DNA of 64,000 bases, from the NCBI RefSeq assembly GCF_009707515.1, contig NZ_WLYI01000008.1:62001-126000 (forward strand), written 5' to 3'. The position numbers were made by a program, and so were the translations under genes. Numbering within the stretch: position 1 is the stretch's first letter; each line of letters opens with the position of its first letter. Below are positions 1-9,184 of this stretch, one piece after another. This DNA comes from Pseudomonas karstica. GTDB taxonomy: Bacteria > Pseudomonadota > Gammaproteobacteria > Pseudomonadales > Pseudomonadaceae. The notes below the pieces were generated by a model. That model had not been told where the DNA came from, made no database searches, and saw nothing but the letters and a program-made list of their open reading frames with translations.

Positions 1-116
1 ACGAAGCCTTGATCGTCGGCACCCTGGATCGGCAAACGATGATCGACGCCCGCGCCACCAATCACTACCTGCAAGACCGTCGCCCCGAGCTGTACAGCAC
101 GCTGCACAAGCCCTGA
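1..116 (+). CDS. carbon-nitrogen hydrolase family protein, C-terminal end (partial)
   Basis: Only the last 37 codons are inside the window; the frame opens at base 3 and stops with TGA at 114-116. The peptide reads LIVGTLDRQTMIDAR followed by ATNHYLQDRRPELY, which resembles the end of nitrilase-superfamily amidohydrolases, where a last strand is followed by an R-x-x-N-x-Y-L-x-D-R-R-P-E-L-Y tail. A gene of this class commonly lies just upstream of pqqF in pseudomonads. The substrate cannot be told from this fragment. The family call rests on the tail motif and the context only. Confidence 0.6.
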   Translation, partial: EALIVGTLDRQTMIDARATNHYLQDRRPELYSTLHKP

Positions 117-140
117 CAGGCCGGCTTTGCGCTAGCATAG

Positions 141-164
141 GCACTTCCTACGTTTCGGAAGTGC
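141..164 (+). promoter_or_regulatory. perfect hairpin overlapping the pqqF ribosome binding site
   Basis: GCACTTCC at 141-148 and GGAAGTGC at 157-164 form a perfect 8-bp stem with an 8-nt loop. The 3' arm contains the GGAAG that serves as Shine-Dalgarno for the pqqF ATG at 167. It could lower pqqF translation when folded, or act as the 3' hairpin of the upstream gene. There is no T-run, so a simple intrinsic terminator is unlikely. Confidence 0.6.
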
Positions 165-166
165 CC

Positions 167-2596
167 ATGCCTGCGCCGGCCCACCCTCATCACCTTCAAA
201 TGACCCTGGCCAACGGCCTGCGGGTTTCCTTGCGCCATGCGCCGCGTTTAAAGCGCTGCGCCGCTGTCTTGCGGATGGCCGCCGGCAGCCATGACGTGCC
301 GATGGCCTGGCCGGGGCTGGCGCACTTCCTTGAGCACCTGTTGTTTCTCGGTACCGAGCGTTTTCCCACAGGCGAAGGGCTGATGGCCTATGTGCAGCGT
401 CACGGAGGCCAGGTCAACGCCAGCACCCGCGAGCGCACCACCGACTTCTTCTTTGAACTGCCTGCTTCGACCTTTGGTGATGCGCTGGAGCGTCTTGCGG
501 ACATGTTGGCTCATCCGCGCCTGACGCTGGAAGATCAGTTGCGTGAACGCGAAGTGTTGCACGCGGAGTTTGTCGCCTGGTCCCAGGATGCCACGGCGCA
601 GCAACAGGTAGCGCTGCTGGAAGGTCTGGCAGCCGCTCATCCATTAAGGGCTTTTCACGCGGGTAACCGCGACAGCCTGCCGGTAGAGCGTGAGTCCTTT
701 CAGCAAGCATTACGGGATTACTACGAACGTTTCTATCAGAGCGGGCAAATGACCTTGAACCTTGCCGGCCCGCAGCCCCTGGAAGAGCTGGAAGCACTGG
801 CGCAGCGATTCAGTGAGAAGCTGACGTCAGGAGCTCTGTTCCCACAAGAGGCTCCACCGGCATTGATGACCGGACATGAACGGCGTTATCAACACACCGA
901 CAAAGGCCACCTGCACCACGTCATCACCTGCGACGCACCCCGCGAGGCGCTGGACTTTCTCTGCACCTGGCTCAACGCTTCGGCACCCGGAGGGCTGCTC
1001 GCCGAATTGAAGACGCGACAACTCGCCACCGCACTGCAGGCGAGCGTGCTCTACCACTTTGATGGGCAGGCGGTGCTGGATATCGACTTTACCCTCGGCA
1101 CGCAATGCGAACCGACGACGCAAATCGAAGTACTTTTACACGACTGGCTGAGCTTTTTCGCACACGGCGACTGGACCTCACTGCAGGAAGAGTTCGCCCT
1201 GTTGATCGCTCGCCAACAACAGATTCAAGGTGCCCTGGCGTTGGCCAGACACGATAGCGAAGGTCTGGAGCCGCAACTGTCCGAACACAACGCCGCCGCC
1301 CTCAAAACCTGGCTGGGCTCACTGCACCTGGAGCCCGCCGGGCACACTTGGCAACTGCCGCCGAATAATCCATTCCTGCGCCCAGCCCCCAGGGAAGAAC
1401 GGGCCGGGCTGATTCGTGGCCAGACCAGCGCTCATCGCGGTTTGCGTACCTTTGCCCAGGATCGCTCACGCGGGCGAAAGGATCTGTCGGCATTGACCTT
1501 CAGTCCGGCCTTGCCGGACGACACCGGTGAAGGTGCCCTGTACCTGCGCTGGCGCATGGATTCAACGCCACGCACTGACCTTTTCCCACGCCTGGAAAGC
1601 AGGCTGCAGACACTGCGCGACGATGCTAGCCAAGCGGGTGTCAACCTGTTCTTTGAGACGGCGGGAAATGACTGGGTGCTGAAAATGAGCGGCCTGTACG
1701 ACCCCATACCTGCGGTGTTGGAACAACTATCGCGCAGCCTGACCCATCCAGATCAACACGCCTGGCAAGCAACGCTGCCAACTGCCGAGCCGCTGATCGC
1801 GATCCGCCAACTGCTCGCGTTATTACCGGCCTCTTGTGCCGACAGCCATCCTGCCACCGCATTACCCGCCGCAAGTCTTGCGGACCTGCAAGATACCTGG
1901 TCAACCGCACGCTGGGACGGGCTTGCAGCCGGCCTGCCCGCTGCCTGCGAGATGGCGATCAAAAGCCTGGCGGGGCGCTTACCGGGCCAGCCCACACACA
2001 GCCTCGATAAACCGGCATCGACCAAGGTTCAGTATCGCTGGCATTCGGTCGAAACTAATTCCAGCGAAGCGGCCTTGCTGCTGTTCTGCCCAGCTCCAAC
2101 GCAATCCCTGGCCGACGAAGCCGCCTGGCGACTGCTCGCGCACCTCGGGCAAGCACCGTTCTATCAGCGTCTGCGGGTCGAACTGCAATTGGGTTACGCC
2201 GTATTCAGCGGTGTCCGACAAATCAACGGGCAAACCGGCCTACTGTTTGGCGTGCAGTCCCCCAGCGCGTCATTGGAGGAAATACTCAGTCATCTCCGGG
2301 CATTTCTTCAACGCCTCCCGACGCTGATCGATGGATATGACGAACAGGAAACACTCACCCTGGCGAACCAGTTTTCTCCAGAGTCGTTGCCGACCGCCCA
2401 GGCCACCGAATTGCTGTGGCAGGCTCAACTGGCCGGCCATCCGTCGGATTATCTGGGTCAGTTACAGAGTTTCATCCGGAGCCGCACGCAAGAAGACTTA
2501 TTGCACGCCATCAAACAACTGAATCAAGCCGACGGTGGCTGGCGTTGCCTGGCCAGCGGACCTTGCCCTGGCCAGCCTTGGCTGCCGGTGGGATGA
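167..2596 (+). CDS. pqqF: PqqF, M16 (insulinase-family) zinc protease for PQQ biosynthesis
   Basis: Peptidase of about 809 aa proposed to cut the PqqA precursor and free the cross-linked Glu-Tyr. The inverted zinc motif HFLEH is at residues 53-57 (ATG numbering), and the third ligand is the Glu of VLHAEF about 76 residues later, as in the family. The N-terminal catalytic half is well conserved and the C-terminal half is a diverged inactive M16 repeat, as usual in PqqF. A GTG at 161 would add two residues; I prefer the ATG at 167, which has GGAAG five bases upstream. It leads the cluster and is followed by pqqA after about 160 bp. The ribosome binding site lies in a hairpin. Confidence 0.93.
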   Translation: MPAPAHPHHLQMTLANGLRVSLRHAPRLKRCAAVLRMAAGSHDVPMAWPGLAHFLEHLLFLGTERFPTGEGLMAYVQRHGGQVNASTRERTTDFFFELPASTFGDALERLADMLAHPRLTLEDQLREREVLHAEFVAWSQDATAQQQVALLEGLAAAHPLRAFHAGNRDSLPVERESFQQALRDYYERFYQSGQMTLNLAGPQPLEELEALAQRFSEKLTSGALFPQEAPPALMTGHERRYQHTDKGHLHHVITCDAPREALDFLCTWLNASAPGGLLAELKTRQLATALQASVLYHFDGQAVLDIDFTLGTQCEPTTQIEVLLHDWLSFFAHGDWTSLQEEFALLIARQQQIQGALALARHDSEGLEPQLSEHNAAALKTWLGSLHLEPAGHTWQLPPNNPFLRPAPREERAGLIRGQTSAHRGLRTFAQDRSRGRKDLSALTFSPALPDDTGEGALYLRWRMDSTPRTDLFPRLESRLQTLRDDASQAGVNLFFETAGNDWVLKMSGLYDPIPAVLEQLSRSLTHPDQHAWQATLPTAEPLIAIRQLLALLPASCADSHPATALPAASLADLQDTWSTARWDGLAAGLPAACEMAIKSLAGRLPGQPTHSLDKPASTKVQYRWHSVETNSSEAALLLFCPAPTQSLADEAAWRLLAHLGQAPFYQRLRVELQLGYAVFSGVRQINGQTGLLFGVQSPSASLEEILSHLRAFLQRLPTLIDGYDEQETLTLANQFSPESLPTAQATELLWQAQLAGHPSDYLGQLQSFIRSRTQEDLLHAIKQLNQADGGWRCLASGPCPGQPWLPVG

Positions 2597-2684
2597 TCAT
2601 TACCAACCCTGCAACGAGCTTTCTTCAAGAAGCCGAAGCAAGGTCGGTGAAAAATTGAGTAACATAGCTGCCTAAGCATCTGAA

Positions 2685-2702
2685 CATCTCCCGCTGGAGA
2701 TG
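2685..2702. promoter_or_regulatory. hairpin in the pqqF-pqqA gap
   Basis: CATCTCC and GGAGATG form a perfect 7-bp stem around a CGCT loop, 54 bp before the pqqA start. There is no T-run. It lies upstream of a TATATGTATAG stretch at about 2706-2716 that could be the -10 region of a pqqA promoter. It may be an operator or a 5'-UTR structure; the sequence does not decide which. Confidence 0.4.
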
Positions 2703-2755
2703 GACTATATGTATAGCTAGTAATAAACGTCCCACTCACCCACAGGATAATTCCC

Positions 2756-2830
2756 ATGACCTGGTCCAAACCTGCTTACACTGATCTGCGTATCGGCTTT
2801 GAAGTCACCATGTACTTCGCCAGCCGCTGA
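2756..2830 (+). CDS. pqqA: PqqA, precursor peptide of pyrroloquinoline quinone
   Basis: A 24-aa peptide that is the RiPP precursor of PQQ. It carries the invariant E-x-x-x-Y of PqqA in the stretch [11 protein letters not shown]; Glu16 and Tyr20 are cross-linked by the radical SAM enzyme PqqE on the chaperone PqqD. AGGA at 2743-2746 precedes the ATG. The gene is too short for usual ORF callers but its sequence is unmistakable. It is followed by a strong hairpin with a T-run before pqqB, fitting a precursor needed in large excess over the enzymes. Confidence 0.97.
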   Translation: MTWSKPAYTDLRIGFEVTMYFASR

Positions 2831-2850
2831 TTAGCTTTGTATCGCAACGC

Positions 2851-2880
2851 AACGCCTCGGCTCGCCGGGGCGTTTTTATT
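2851..2880 (+). terminator. intrinsic terminator/attenuator between pqqA and pqqB
   Basis: AACGCCTCGG at 2851-2860 pairs with CCGGGGCGTT at 2865-2874 (10 bp with one G-U pair, loop CTCG), followed by TTTTTATTTT. It lies 20 bp after the pqqA stop and 26 bp before pqqB, so most transcripts probably end here and some read through into pqqBCDE. Confidence 0.88.
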
Positions 2881-2905
2881 TTGAGTTTTGTGTGATGGAG
2901 CGAGC

Positions 2906-3817
2906 ATGTTCGTCCAGATTCTAGGTTCCGCCGCCGGCGGTGGTTTCCCGCAGTGGAACTGCAACTGCGTGAACTGCGCCGGTTTTCGCGCCGGTACGTT
3001 GCGGGCCAAGGCGCGCACTCAGTCATCCATCGCGATTTCCGACGATGGCGTAAACTGGGTGCTGTGCAATGCCTCGCCGGACATTCGCGCCCAGTTGCAA
3101 GGTTTCGCGCCGATGCAGCCGGGCCGTGCACTGCGCGATACCGGCATCAGCGCGATCATCCTGATGGACAGCCAGATCGACCACACCACCGGCCTGCTGA
3201 GCCTGCGCGAAGGTTGCCCGCATCAGGTCTGGTGCACTGACATGGTCCATGAAGACCTGAGCACCGGCTTCCCTCTGTTCACCATGTTGACCCACTGGAA
3301 CGGCGGCCTGAACTGGAACCGCATCGAACTGGACGCCAGCTTCACCATTCCCGCCTGCCCCAATCTGCGCTTCACCCCACTGCCCCTGCGCAGCGCCGCG
3401 CCGCCCTACTCGCCTCATCGCTTCGACCCGCATCCGGGTGACAACATCGGCTTGATCGTTGAAGACCTGCGCACCGGCGGCAAACTATTCTATGCACCAG
3501 GCCTGGGCAAAGTGGACGCACCGTTGCTGGACATCATGGCCAGCAGCAACTGCCTGTTGGTGGACGGCACGATGTGGGATGACGACGAAATGCAGCGCCG
3601 TGGCGTGGGCACCCGCACTGGTCGTGAGATGGGCCACCTGGCGCAGAACGGCCCCGGCGGCATGCTCGAAGTGTTGGAGCAACTGCCCGAGCAGCGCAAA
3701 GTGCTTATCCACATCAACAACACCAACCCGATTCTGGACGAGGACTCGCCCGAGCGAGCCGAGTTGGTGCGACGCAATGTGGAAGTGGCGTACGACGGCA
3801 TGAGCATTGAATTGTAG
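2906..3817 (+). CDS. pqqB: PqqB, metallo-beta-lactamase-fold PQQ biosynthesis oxygenase
   Basis: A 303-aa protein that begins [18 protein letters not shown], the diagnostic PqqB start, with paired Cys residues in CNCVNC. Metal-ligand motifs include [10 protein letters not shown]. In the pathway PqqB hydroxylates the tyrosine part of the Glu-Tyr intermediate before PqqC acts. The ATG at 2906 has GGAG at 2897-2900; an upstream in-frame start at 2888 has no ribosome binding site. Length is typical. pqqC follows after 11 bp. Confidence 0.95.
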   Translation: MFVQILGSAAGGGFPQWNCNCVNCAGFRAGTLRAKARTQSSIAISDDGVNWVLCNASPDIRAQLQGFAPMQPGRALRDTGISAIILMDSQIDHTTGLLSLREGCPHQVWCTDMVHEDLSTGFPLFTMLTHWNGGLNWNRIELDASFTIPACPNLRFTPLPLRSAAPPYSPHRFDPHPGDNIGLIVEDLRTGGKLFYAPGLGKVDAPLLDIMASSNCLLVDGTMWDDDEMQRRGVGTRTGREMGHLAQNGPGGMLEVLEQLPEQRKVLIHINNTNPILDEDSPERAELVRRNVEVAYDGMSIEL

Positions 3818-3828
3818 GAGCAAGCCCA

Positions 3829-4581
3829 ATGACTGACACACCGCTGACCACCACCGAGTTCGAACAGGCCCTGCGGGCCAAGGGCGCCTTCTACCATATC
3901 CACCATCCGTATCACGTGGCGATGTATGAAGGCCGAGCCACCCGCGAGCAGATCCAGGGCTGGGTTGCCAATCGTTTCTACTATCAGGTGAACATTCCCC
4001 TGAAGGACGCCGCGATCCTGGCCAACTGCCCGGACCGGGAAATCCGTCGCGAGTGGATCCAGCGCCTGCTCGACCATGACGGCGCCCCCGGCGAAGACGG
4101 CGGCATCGAGGCCTGGTTGCGCCTGGGCCAGGCGGTCGGCCTCGACCCGGACCAACTACGCTCCCAGGAACTGGTACTGCCCGGCGTGCGCTTTGCCGTC
4201 GACGCCTATGTCAATTTTGCCCGCCGCGCCAGTTGGCAGGAAGCCGCCAGCAGTTCCTTGACCGAGTTGTTTGCCCCGCAGATCCATCAATCGCGCCTGG
4301 ACAGCTGGCCACAGCACTATCCGTGGATCGACCCGGCCGGCTATGAATATTTCCGCACGCGCCTGGGTCAGGCTCGCAGAGATGTCGAGCACGGCCTGGC
4401 GATCACGCTGCAGCACTACACCTCCCGCGAGGGCCAGGAACGCATGCTGGAAATTCTCCAGTTCAAACTGGACATCCTTTGGAGCATGCTCGATGCCATG
4501 AGCATGGCCTATGAACTGAACCGCCCGCCTTATCACAGCGTGACCGGGCAGCGAGTCTGGCATAAGGGAATCACCCTATGA
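3829..4581 (+). CDS. pqqC: PqqC, pyrroloquinoline-quinone synthase
   Basis: A 250-aa cofactorless oxidase that performs ring closure and the final eight-electron oxidation to PQQ. The whole chain matches the TenA/heme-oxygenase-like all-helical fold family, with the conserved stretches [14 protein letters not shown] and [20 protein letters not shown] that line the active site. GGAG at 3816-3819 precedes the ATG. The stop overlaps the pqqD start by four bases (ATGA), which indicates translational coupling. Confidence 0.97.
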   Translation: MTDTPLTTTEFEQALRAKGAFYHIHHPYHVAMYEGRATREQIQGWVANRFYYQVNIPLKDAAILANCPDREIRREWIQRLLDHDGAPGEDGGIEAWLRLGQAVGLDPDQLRSQELVLPGVRFAVDAYVNFARRASWQEAASSSLTELFAPQIHQSRLDSWPQHYPWIDPAGYEYFRTRLGQARRDVEHGLAITLQHYTSREGQERMLEILQFKLDILWSMLDAMSMAYELNRPPYHSVTGQRVWHKGITL

Positions 4582-4862
4582 GTATTGATCGCAGCAAGAT
4601 CCCCACCTGGCGCCCCGGCTACCGGTTCCAGTACGAGCCGGCACAAAAAGGCCATGTGCTGCTGTACCCGGAAGGCATGATCAAACTCAACGACAGCGCC
4701 GCGCTGATTGGTGGCTTGATTGATGGCGAGCGCGATATCACTGCCATCATTGGCGAGCTGGAAAAACAGTTCCCCGGCGTGCCCGAGCTTGGTGAAGACA
4801 TCGAGCAATTCATGGAGGTCGCCCGTGCAGAACACTGGATTGAACTTGCCACCAAAGCCTGA
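4578..4862 (+). CDS. pqqD: PqqD, peptide chaperone of PQQ biosynthesis
   Basis: A 94-aa RiPP recognition element protein that binds PqqA and presents it to PqqE. It shows the family features [10 protein letters not shown] near the N-terminus, [14 protein letters not shown] in the strand region and a C-terminal helical part ending HWIELATKA. It overlaps pqqC at its start and pqqE at its end, so pqqC, pqqD and pqqE look translationally coupled. Confidence 0.97.
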   Translation: MSIDRSKIPTWRPGYRFQYEPAQKGHVLLYPEGMIKLNDSAALIGGLIDGERDITAIIGELEKQFPGVPELGEDIEQFMEVARAEHWIELATKA

Positions 4863-5976
4863 AACCGGCCTGCCACTATGGCTGCTGGCCGAGTTGACCT
4901 ATCGCTGCCCGCTGCAATGCCCATATTGCTCCAACCCGCTGGATTTCGCCGAGCAGGGCAAAGAGCTGAGCACCGAGCAGTGGATCAAGGTGTTTCGCGA
5001 AGCCCGGGAAATGGGCGCCGCGCAACTGGGTTTTTCCGGTGGTGAACCGTTGGTGCGCCAGGACCTCGCCGAACTGATCGGCGAGGCACGCAAGCTGGGG
5101 TTCTACACGAACCTGATCACCTCCGGCATTGGCCTGACCGAGCAGAAGATCAGCGACTTCAAGAAAGCTGGCCTGGACCATATCCAGATCAGCTTCCAGG
5201 CCAGCGACGAGCAAGTGAATAACCTGTTGGCGGGCTCGAAAAAAGCCTTCGCGCAGAAACTGGAAATGGCTCGTGCGGTGAAAGCCCACGGCTATCCGAT
5301 GGTGCTGAACTTCGTCACCCATCGGCACAATATCGACAAGATCGACCGCATCATCGAGCTGTGCATTGCCCTTGAAGCAGACTTTGTCGAACTCGCCACC
5401 TGCCAATTCTACGGCTGGGCCCAGCTCAACCGTGTCGGCCTGTTGCCGACCCAGGAACAGCTCACTCGCGCCGAACGCATCACCAACGAGTACCGCGCCA
5501 AACTGGAAGCCGAAGGCCACCCGTGCAAACTGATCTTCGTCACCCCGGATTACTACGAGGAGCGCCCGAAAGCCTGCATGAATGGCTGGGGCAGTATCTT
5601 CCTGACCGTGACGCCAGACGGAACCGCGTTGCCATGCCACGGCGCGAGGCAGATGCCGGTGCAGTTTCCCAACGTGCGCGACCACAGCATGCAGCACATC
5701 TGGTACGACTCATTCGGCTTCAACCGCTTTCGCGGTTATGACTGGATGCCCGAACCGTGTCGCTCCTGCGACGAGAAGGAAAAGGACTTCGGTGGCTGCC
5801 GCTGCCAGGCGTTCATGCTTACCGGAGACGCGAGTAACGCCGACCCGGTGTGCAGCAAATCCGAGCACCATGGGATGATCCTCAAGGCACGCGAAGAGGC
5901 AGAGCATGCCACCCAAACCATCGAACAACTGGCCTTTCGCAATGAGCGCAACTCACGACTGATCGCCAAAGGCTGA
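4825..5976 (+). CDS. pqqE: PqqE, radical SAM enzyme forming the Glu-Tyr cross-link in PqqA
   Basis: About 383 aa. The radical SAM cluster motif CPLQCPYC gives Cys28, Cys32 and Cys35 (GTG numbering), and [10 protein letters not shown] is the SAM-binding GGEP motif. The C-terminal SPASM region carries many Cys residues ([26 protein letters not shown]) for auxiliary Fe-S clusters. A longer reading frame is open to 4720, but the GTG at 4825 has GGAGG at 4814-4818 and yields the expected N-terminus, so I choose it; it overlaps the end of pqqD by 38 bp. pqqE ends the operon here. Confidence 0.95.
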   Translation: MQNTGLNLPPKPETGLPLWLLAELTYRCPLQCPYCSNPLDFAEQGKELSTEQWIKVFREAREMGAAQLGFSGGEPLVRQDLAELIGEARKLGFYTNLITSGIGLTEQKISDFKKAGLDHIQISFQASDEQVNNLLAGSKKAFAQKLEMARAVKAHGYPMVLNFVTHRHNIDKIDRIIELCIALEADFVELATCQFYGWAQLNRVGLLPTQEQLTRAERITNEYRAKLEAEGHPCKLIFVTPDYYEERPKACMNGWGSIFLTVTPDGTALPCHGARQMPVQFPNVRDHSMQHIWYDSFGFNRFRGYDWMPEPCRSCDEKEKDFGGCRCQAFMLTGDASNADPVCSKSEHHGMILKAREEAEHATQTIEQLAFRNERNSRLIAKG

Positions 5977-5981
5977 GCGCT

Positions 5982-6140
5982 TCAGCGTTTGGCGATGATG
6001 TACACCGCATGCACGATGCCCGGGATATAACCGCACAAGGTCAGCAGGATATTCAGCCAGAACGCGCCGCCGAACCCCACTTGCAGGAACACACCCAAGG
6101 GTGGCAGCAGAATAGCGATGATGATACGAATGATGTCCAT
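5982..6140 (-). CDS. YqaE/Pmp3-family small membrane protein
   Basis: A 52-aa ORF (MDIIRIIIAILLPPLGVFLQ, then VGFGGAFWLNILLTLCGYIP, then GIVHAVYIIAKR). This is the complete Pmp3/YqaE pattern: two transmembrane helices separated by a short polar turn, with the LPPLGVFL and GYIPGIVHA signatures. Members are stress-inducible inner-membrane peptides linked to membrane potential in yeast and plants; the bacterial role is unclear. It is convergent with pqqE and ends six bases from the pqqE stop. Confidence 0.9.
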   Translation of the reverse strand: MDIIRIIIAILLPPLGVFLQVGFGGAFWLNILLTLCGYIPGIVHAVYIIAKR

Positions 6141-6237
6141 GGGTTCAGCTCCAAAAATCGGCTCGTGTGAGCCGTACAGCTAATCGACCATGGGCGTTCG
6201 GCAGGGTTCAGTGGGAACTGGCTTGTGGCCATCTTTC

Positions 6238-6405
6238 TCAGGCCAAAATTTCCAATCCATGCTTGTTCACGATACTCAACAACTTGAGCGCCATGCCGCT
6301 GGGCTGCTTTTCGCCCGACTCCCACTGCTTCACGGTGGAGGCGCTGGTGTTCAAGTAACGGGCAAACACAGGCTGGCTGACATGACGCAAAATCATCTTG
6401 CTCAC
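6238..6405 (-). pseudogene. truncated HTH antitoxin-like regulator (HigA/NadS type)
   Basis: The 55-residue product from GTG at 6405 is a complete helix-turn-helix core (SQPVFARYLNTSASTVKQWE, then SGEKQPSGMALKLLSIVNKH, then GLEILA), like the C-terminal half of ~100-aa HigA/NadS-type antitoxins. The N-terminal half is missing: the frame stays open to 6465 but the upstream residues do not look like the family, and no toxin gene is adjacent. AAGGA lies 9-10 bases before the GTG, so a short HTH protein could still be made. It may be a relic or a minimal DNA-binding protein. Confidence 0.55.
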
Positions 6406-6492
6406 GGCCGGCAGTCCTTGCCGATACCCGCTAAAAAGCCATTGTTTTCGTCGGCGCTCAAGCACACTTTGCGACGTGCAAATCGCCGAGAC

Positions 6493-6531
6493 AAAAAAAC
6501 GCCCCCAGCCAAAGGAATCAGGCTGGAGGCG
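6493..6531 (-). terminator. intrinsic terminator of the aminotransferase gene
   Basis: On the minus strand, GCCTCCAGCC pairs with GGCTGGGGGC around a 10-nt loop, followed by a run of seven T (6493-6499). It lies 37 bp after the aminotransferase stop and separates that gene from the HTH fragment. Confidence 0.88.
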
Positions 6532-6567
6532 CCGCGTATACCGCGAGACGGTTCAGGAAATAGGGAG

Positions 6568-7848
6568 CTAAACGGCGATACCCTTGCGGCATTGCAGCTG
6601 TGCGGTGTGCACTCGGGCGAAGGCCCGGGCCAGGCGCAGGAGCATTTCATCGATGTTGCTTTTGCTTAACGTCAGGGCCGGGGTGAAGCGCAGGCAGTTG
6701 GGCTGCGGGGCGTTGAGGATCAAGCCTTCGTAAAGCGCCGCTTTTATCACGGCATCGGCAGAATCATCCGACAAGGTCAGGCCCCATAGCAGGCCTTGGC
6801 CACGCAGTTCACCCTGGTCGTAGCGATAAGCCAGGCGGGCAAGCCCCTCCTTCAGGTAGTGACCTGTCTCGCGTACGTGTTCAAGAAAGCCACTGCCCAG
6901 CACACTGTCGAGCACCGCCACACCGGCCGTCGCCATCAGCGCGTTGCCGTGATGAGTGCCTTCCAGCTCGCCAGGTTCAAAACAACAAGCCTTGCCTCGG
7001 GCCAGCAAAGCCGCCAGGGGTACGCCACCGCCCAGGCCTTTTCCAAGGGTAATGATGTCGGCGCGTACGCCATAGTGTTGTTCAGCAAGCAAGGTGCCGC
7101 AGCGGCCAATACCGGTTTGCACTTCATCGAGAATCAGCAGGATCCCCAGCTCACGGCACAGGCGCTCGACGCCCTTGAGGTAATGCCCGGTTGCCGGGAT
7201 AACCCCGGCCTCACCCTGGATCGGTTCCAACATGATGGCCACCGTTTGCGCATCCACCGCCGCGTGCAGCGCCGGCAGATCGTTGAACGGGACGTGGCTG
7301 AAACCTGGTAACCGGGGTTCGAAACGGTTTTCGCGGGCATCGGCCGACGCTGACATCGCGGCAAAACTGCGACCGTGGCAACCGTTGCTGGCGGTGATGA
7401 TTCGATAGGCACCGCCGCGATATAACTGGCCCCATTTGCGCGCCAGCTTGATCGCCGCTTCACAGGCTTCGGCACCGCTATTGAGCAGGTAGGCCTGATC
7501 GCTGCCGGTGCTCTGGCACAGGCGATTGGCCAAGCTCAGTTGACTTCGATTGTGCAGGCCGCCGCCAGGGTTGATCAGCGCCTGCGCCTGTTCGGCCAGC
7601 GCTTTGGCCAAGACCTGAGGGCTGTGGCCAAGGCTATTGGCAGCACCACCCTGGGTGAAATCCAGGTAAGCACGGTCGTCGCTGTCCCACAACCAGGAAC
7701 CCTGGCCGCGCACAAACACTTGAGGCGGTCGGACGATGCTGGGCATCAGGCATTCACTGGAAAGTTCGTCACGCAACATTGGCGTTTCAGGCACCAGTAT
7801 CAGGTCATCGAGGCTGGGTGCAGGCCGACGCAGATTGAACAGGTTCAT
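6568..7848 (-). CDS. class III PLP-dependent aminotransferase (acetylornithine/ornithine aminotransferase-like)
   Basis: A 426-aa fold-type I aminotransferase. Asp241 in LILDEVQTG binds the pyridine nitrogen of PLP, and Lys270 in ITLGKGLGGG is the Schiff-base lysine. The region around NSGAEACEAAIKLAR binds PLP phosphate. The family includes ArgD, AruC and GabT; this copy has an extended N-terminus of about 45 residues and lies outside any arg cluster, so I treat it as an ArgD-like paralogue of unknown substrate. It is divergent from a LysR regulator across 209 bp, which suggests regulation by that protein. Confidence 0.85.
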   Translation of the reverse strand: MNLFNLRRPAPSLDDLILVPETPMLRDELSSECLMPSIVRPPQVFVRGQGSWLWDSDDRAYLDFTQGGAANSLGHSPQVLAKALAEQAQALINPGGGLHNRSQLSLANRLCQSTGSDQAYLLNSGAEACEAAIKLARKWGQLYRGGAYRIITASNGCHGRSFAAMSASADARENRFEPRLPGFSHVPFNDLPALHAAVDAQTVAIMLEPIQGEAGVIPATGHYLKGVERLCRELGILLILDEVQTGIGRCGTLLAEQHYGVRADIITLGKGLGGGVPLAALLARGKACCFEPGELEGTHHGNALMATAGVAVLDSVLGSGFLEHVRETGHYLKEGLARLAYRYDQGELRGQGLLWGLTLSDDSADAVIKAALYEGLILNAPQPNCLRFTPALTLSKSNIDEMLLRLARAFARVHTAQLQCRKGIAV

Positions 7849-8057
7849 GGGCGTAACCTTTTGGCAACCAGACGTTCGTCCGTATCGCCTCTCAATCTTG
7901 GCATGAGGTTTTTTGTATTGCCTATGTAAACAGCATCAACATAAACAGTGTTCATTATGCGTTCCGGCCCTGTAAGCCTCGTGAATAGGCGCTAGAATAG
8001 GCGCCTTGAGGGCATGCAGCCATTTCGATTTTCCAGCTTTTTCGATAAGAATTACTT

Positions 8058-8957
8058 ATGGATTTCAAGCAACTGCGTTATTTCGTCGCGGTGTACGAAG
8101 AAGGCCACGTAGGGCGTGCTGCGGAACGTCTGTCGATCTCGCAGCCGGCCTTGTCGCAGCAGATCCGCCAGCTTGAGCAGAACCTCGATGTGAGCCTGTT
8201 TGAACGCAGCAGCAAGCGCCTGCTGCCAACACTGGCCGCCCACACCTTATACAACCATGCCCTGCCCTTGCTCGACGGTATGCAGCAGGCGGTGGAGGCC
8301 CTGCGCAACTTCAAGGGCCAGGCGTTACGCACCCTGGCCATCGGTGTGTTGCAAACCGTGCACACCAGCCTGGTACCGCAGATGCTGGAACGAGTGCGCA
8401 AGGCCCAGCCGCATCTTGTCGTGCAAATCTACGAATTGACTGGCCTGGAGATCGAGCGGCGCCTGCTCAATGGCTCGCTGGACATTGGCATCAGCTACCT
8501 GCCGCCTCGCCAACCCGGTTTGCACGGAGTGCTGCTCTACGAAGATGAATTGAAGGTAGTGATTCCCTCTGACCACCCGCTGCGTGAATTCAAGAAAGTC
8601 TCTCTGAAGCAGGCCGCCGAATTGCCGATGTTGCTGCTGGGGGAAGAGTTTCAGGTGCGCCAGATCTGGCAAGGGCAGTTGGCCAACCTCGGTCGACGAC
8701 CTCAGGTGCAGGCGGAGCTGAATACCATGGTGGGGATCCTCGACAGCTTGCCCCATACCAAACTGGCCACGGTGCTGCCTGGGCGCTCCCAGGATGAACA
8801 CAACAGTAAAGCGCTGCTGTGGAAGCCCCTGAGCGAACCCCGGGTACCCTTGAAAGTGGGGTTGGTGTGTCGGGATGTACAGCGTCAGCAAGCCACGCTT
8901 GAGTTGCTGCGTGCACTGCTCGAAGACGTGATGAACGCCCCGGACGGAATGGCCTGA
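8058..8957 (+). CDS. LysR-family transcriptional regulator
   Basis: 299 aa. The N-terminal winged HTH has the standard LysR pattern (DFKQLRYFVAVYEEGHVGRA, then AERLSISQPALSQQIRQLEQ), followed by a linker helix and a two-lobed effector-binding domain from about residue 90. It is transcribed divergently from the class III aminotransferase gene, the classical arrangement for a LysR regulator and its target. An AT-rich stretch at 7910-7955 in the gap is the likely operator/promoter zone. The effector is unknown. Confidence 0.92.
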   Translation: MDFKQLRYFVAVYEEGHVGRAAERLSISQPALSQQIRQLEQNLDVSLFERSSKRLLPTLAAHTLYNHALPLLDGMQQAVEALRNFKGQALRTLAIGVLQTVHTSLVPQMLERVRKAQPHLVVQIYELTGLEIERRLLNGSLDIGISYLPPRQPGLHGVLLYEDELKVVIPSDHPLREFKKVSLKQAAELPMLLLGEEFQVRQIWQGQLANLGRRPQVQAELNTMVGILDSLPHTKLATVLPGRSQDEHNSKALLWKPLSEPRVPLKVGLVCRDVQRQQATLELLRALLEDVMNAPDGMA

Positions 8958-8978
8958 ACTTTTTCGCGGCCAAAAGAA

Positions 8979-9000
8979 AACCCCGCCGAAGCGGGGCTTT
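8979..9000 (+). terminator. terminator after the LysR gene
   Basis: CCCCGC at 8981-8986 pairs with GCGGGG at 8991-8996 around a CGAA tetraloop, with AAAA before and CTTT after. It follows the LysR stop by about 22 bp and could work in both directions, since the upstream A-run gives a T-run on the other strand. Confidence 0.78.
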
Positions 9001-9184
9001 GCAGACTGTTTCCCTGACATCCATTTCACTCCGCCATCCTGGCAGAATCCTACGTGTCCGTGTTGTTGCTTTGCGCTTCCTGCGCGACGTCCATGTGAAG
9101 TAGATTATCCATGGATCCAATCCAGCGATAGAGGACGATTAGCAGTACGTCATGTAAGAGAAAGCTTACATACCGATACCCTCG

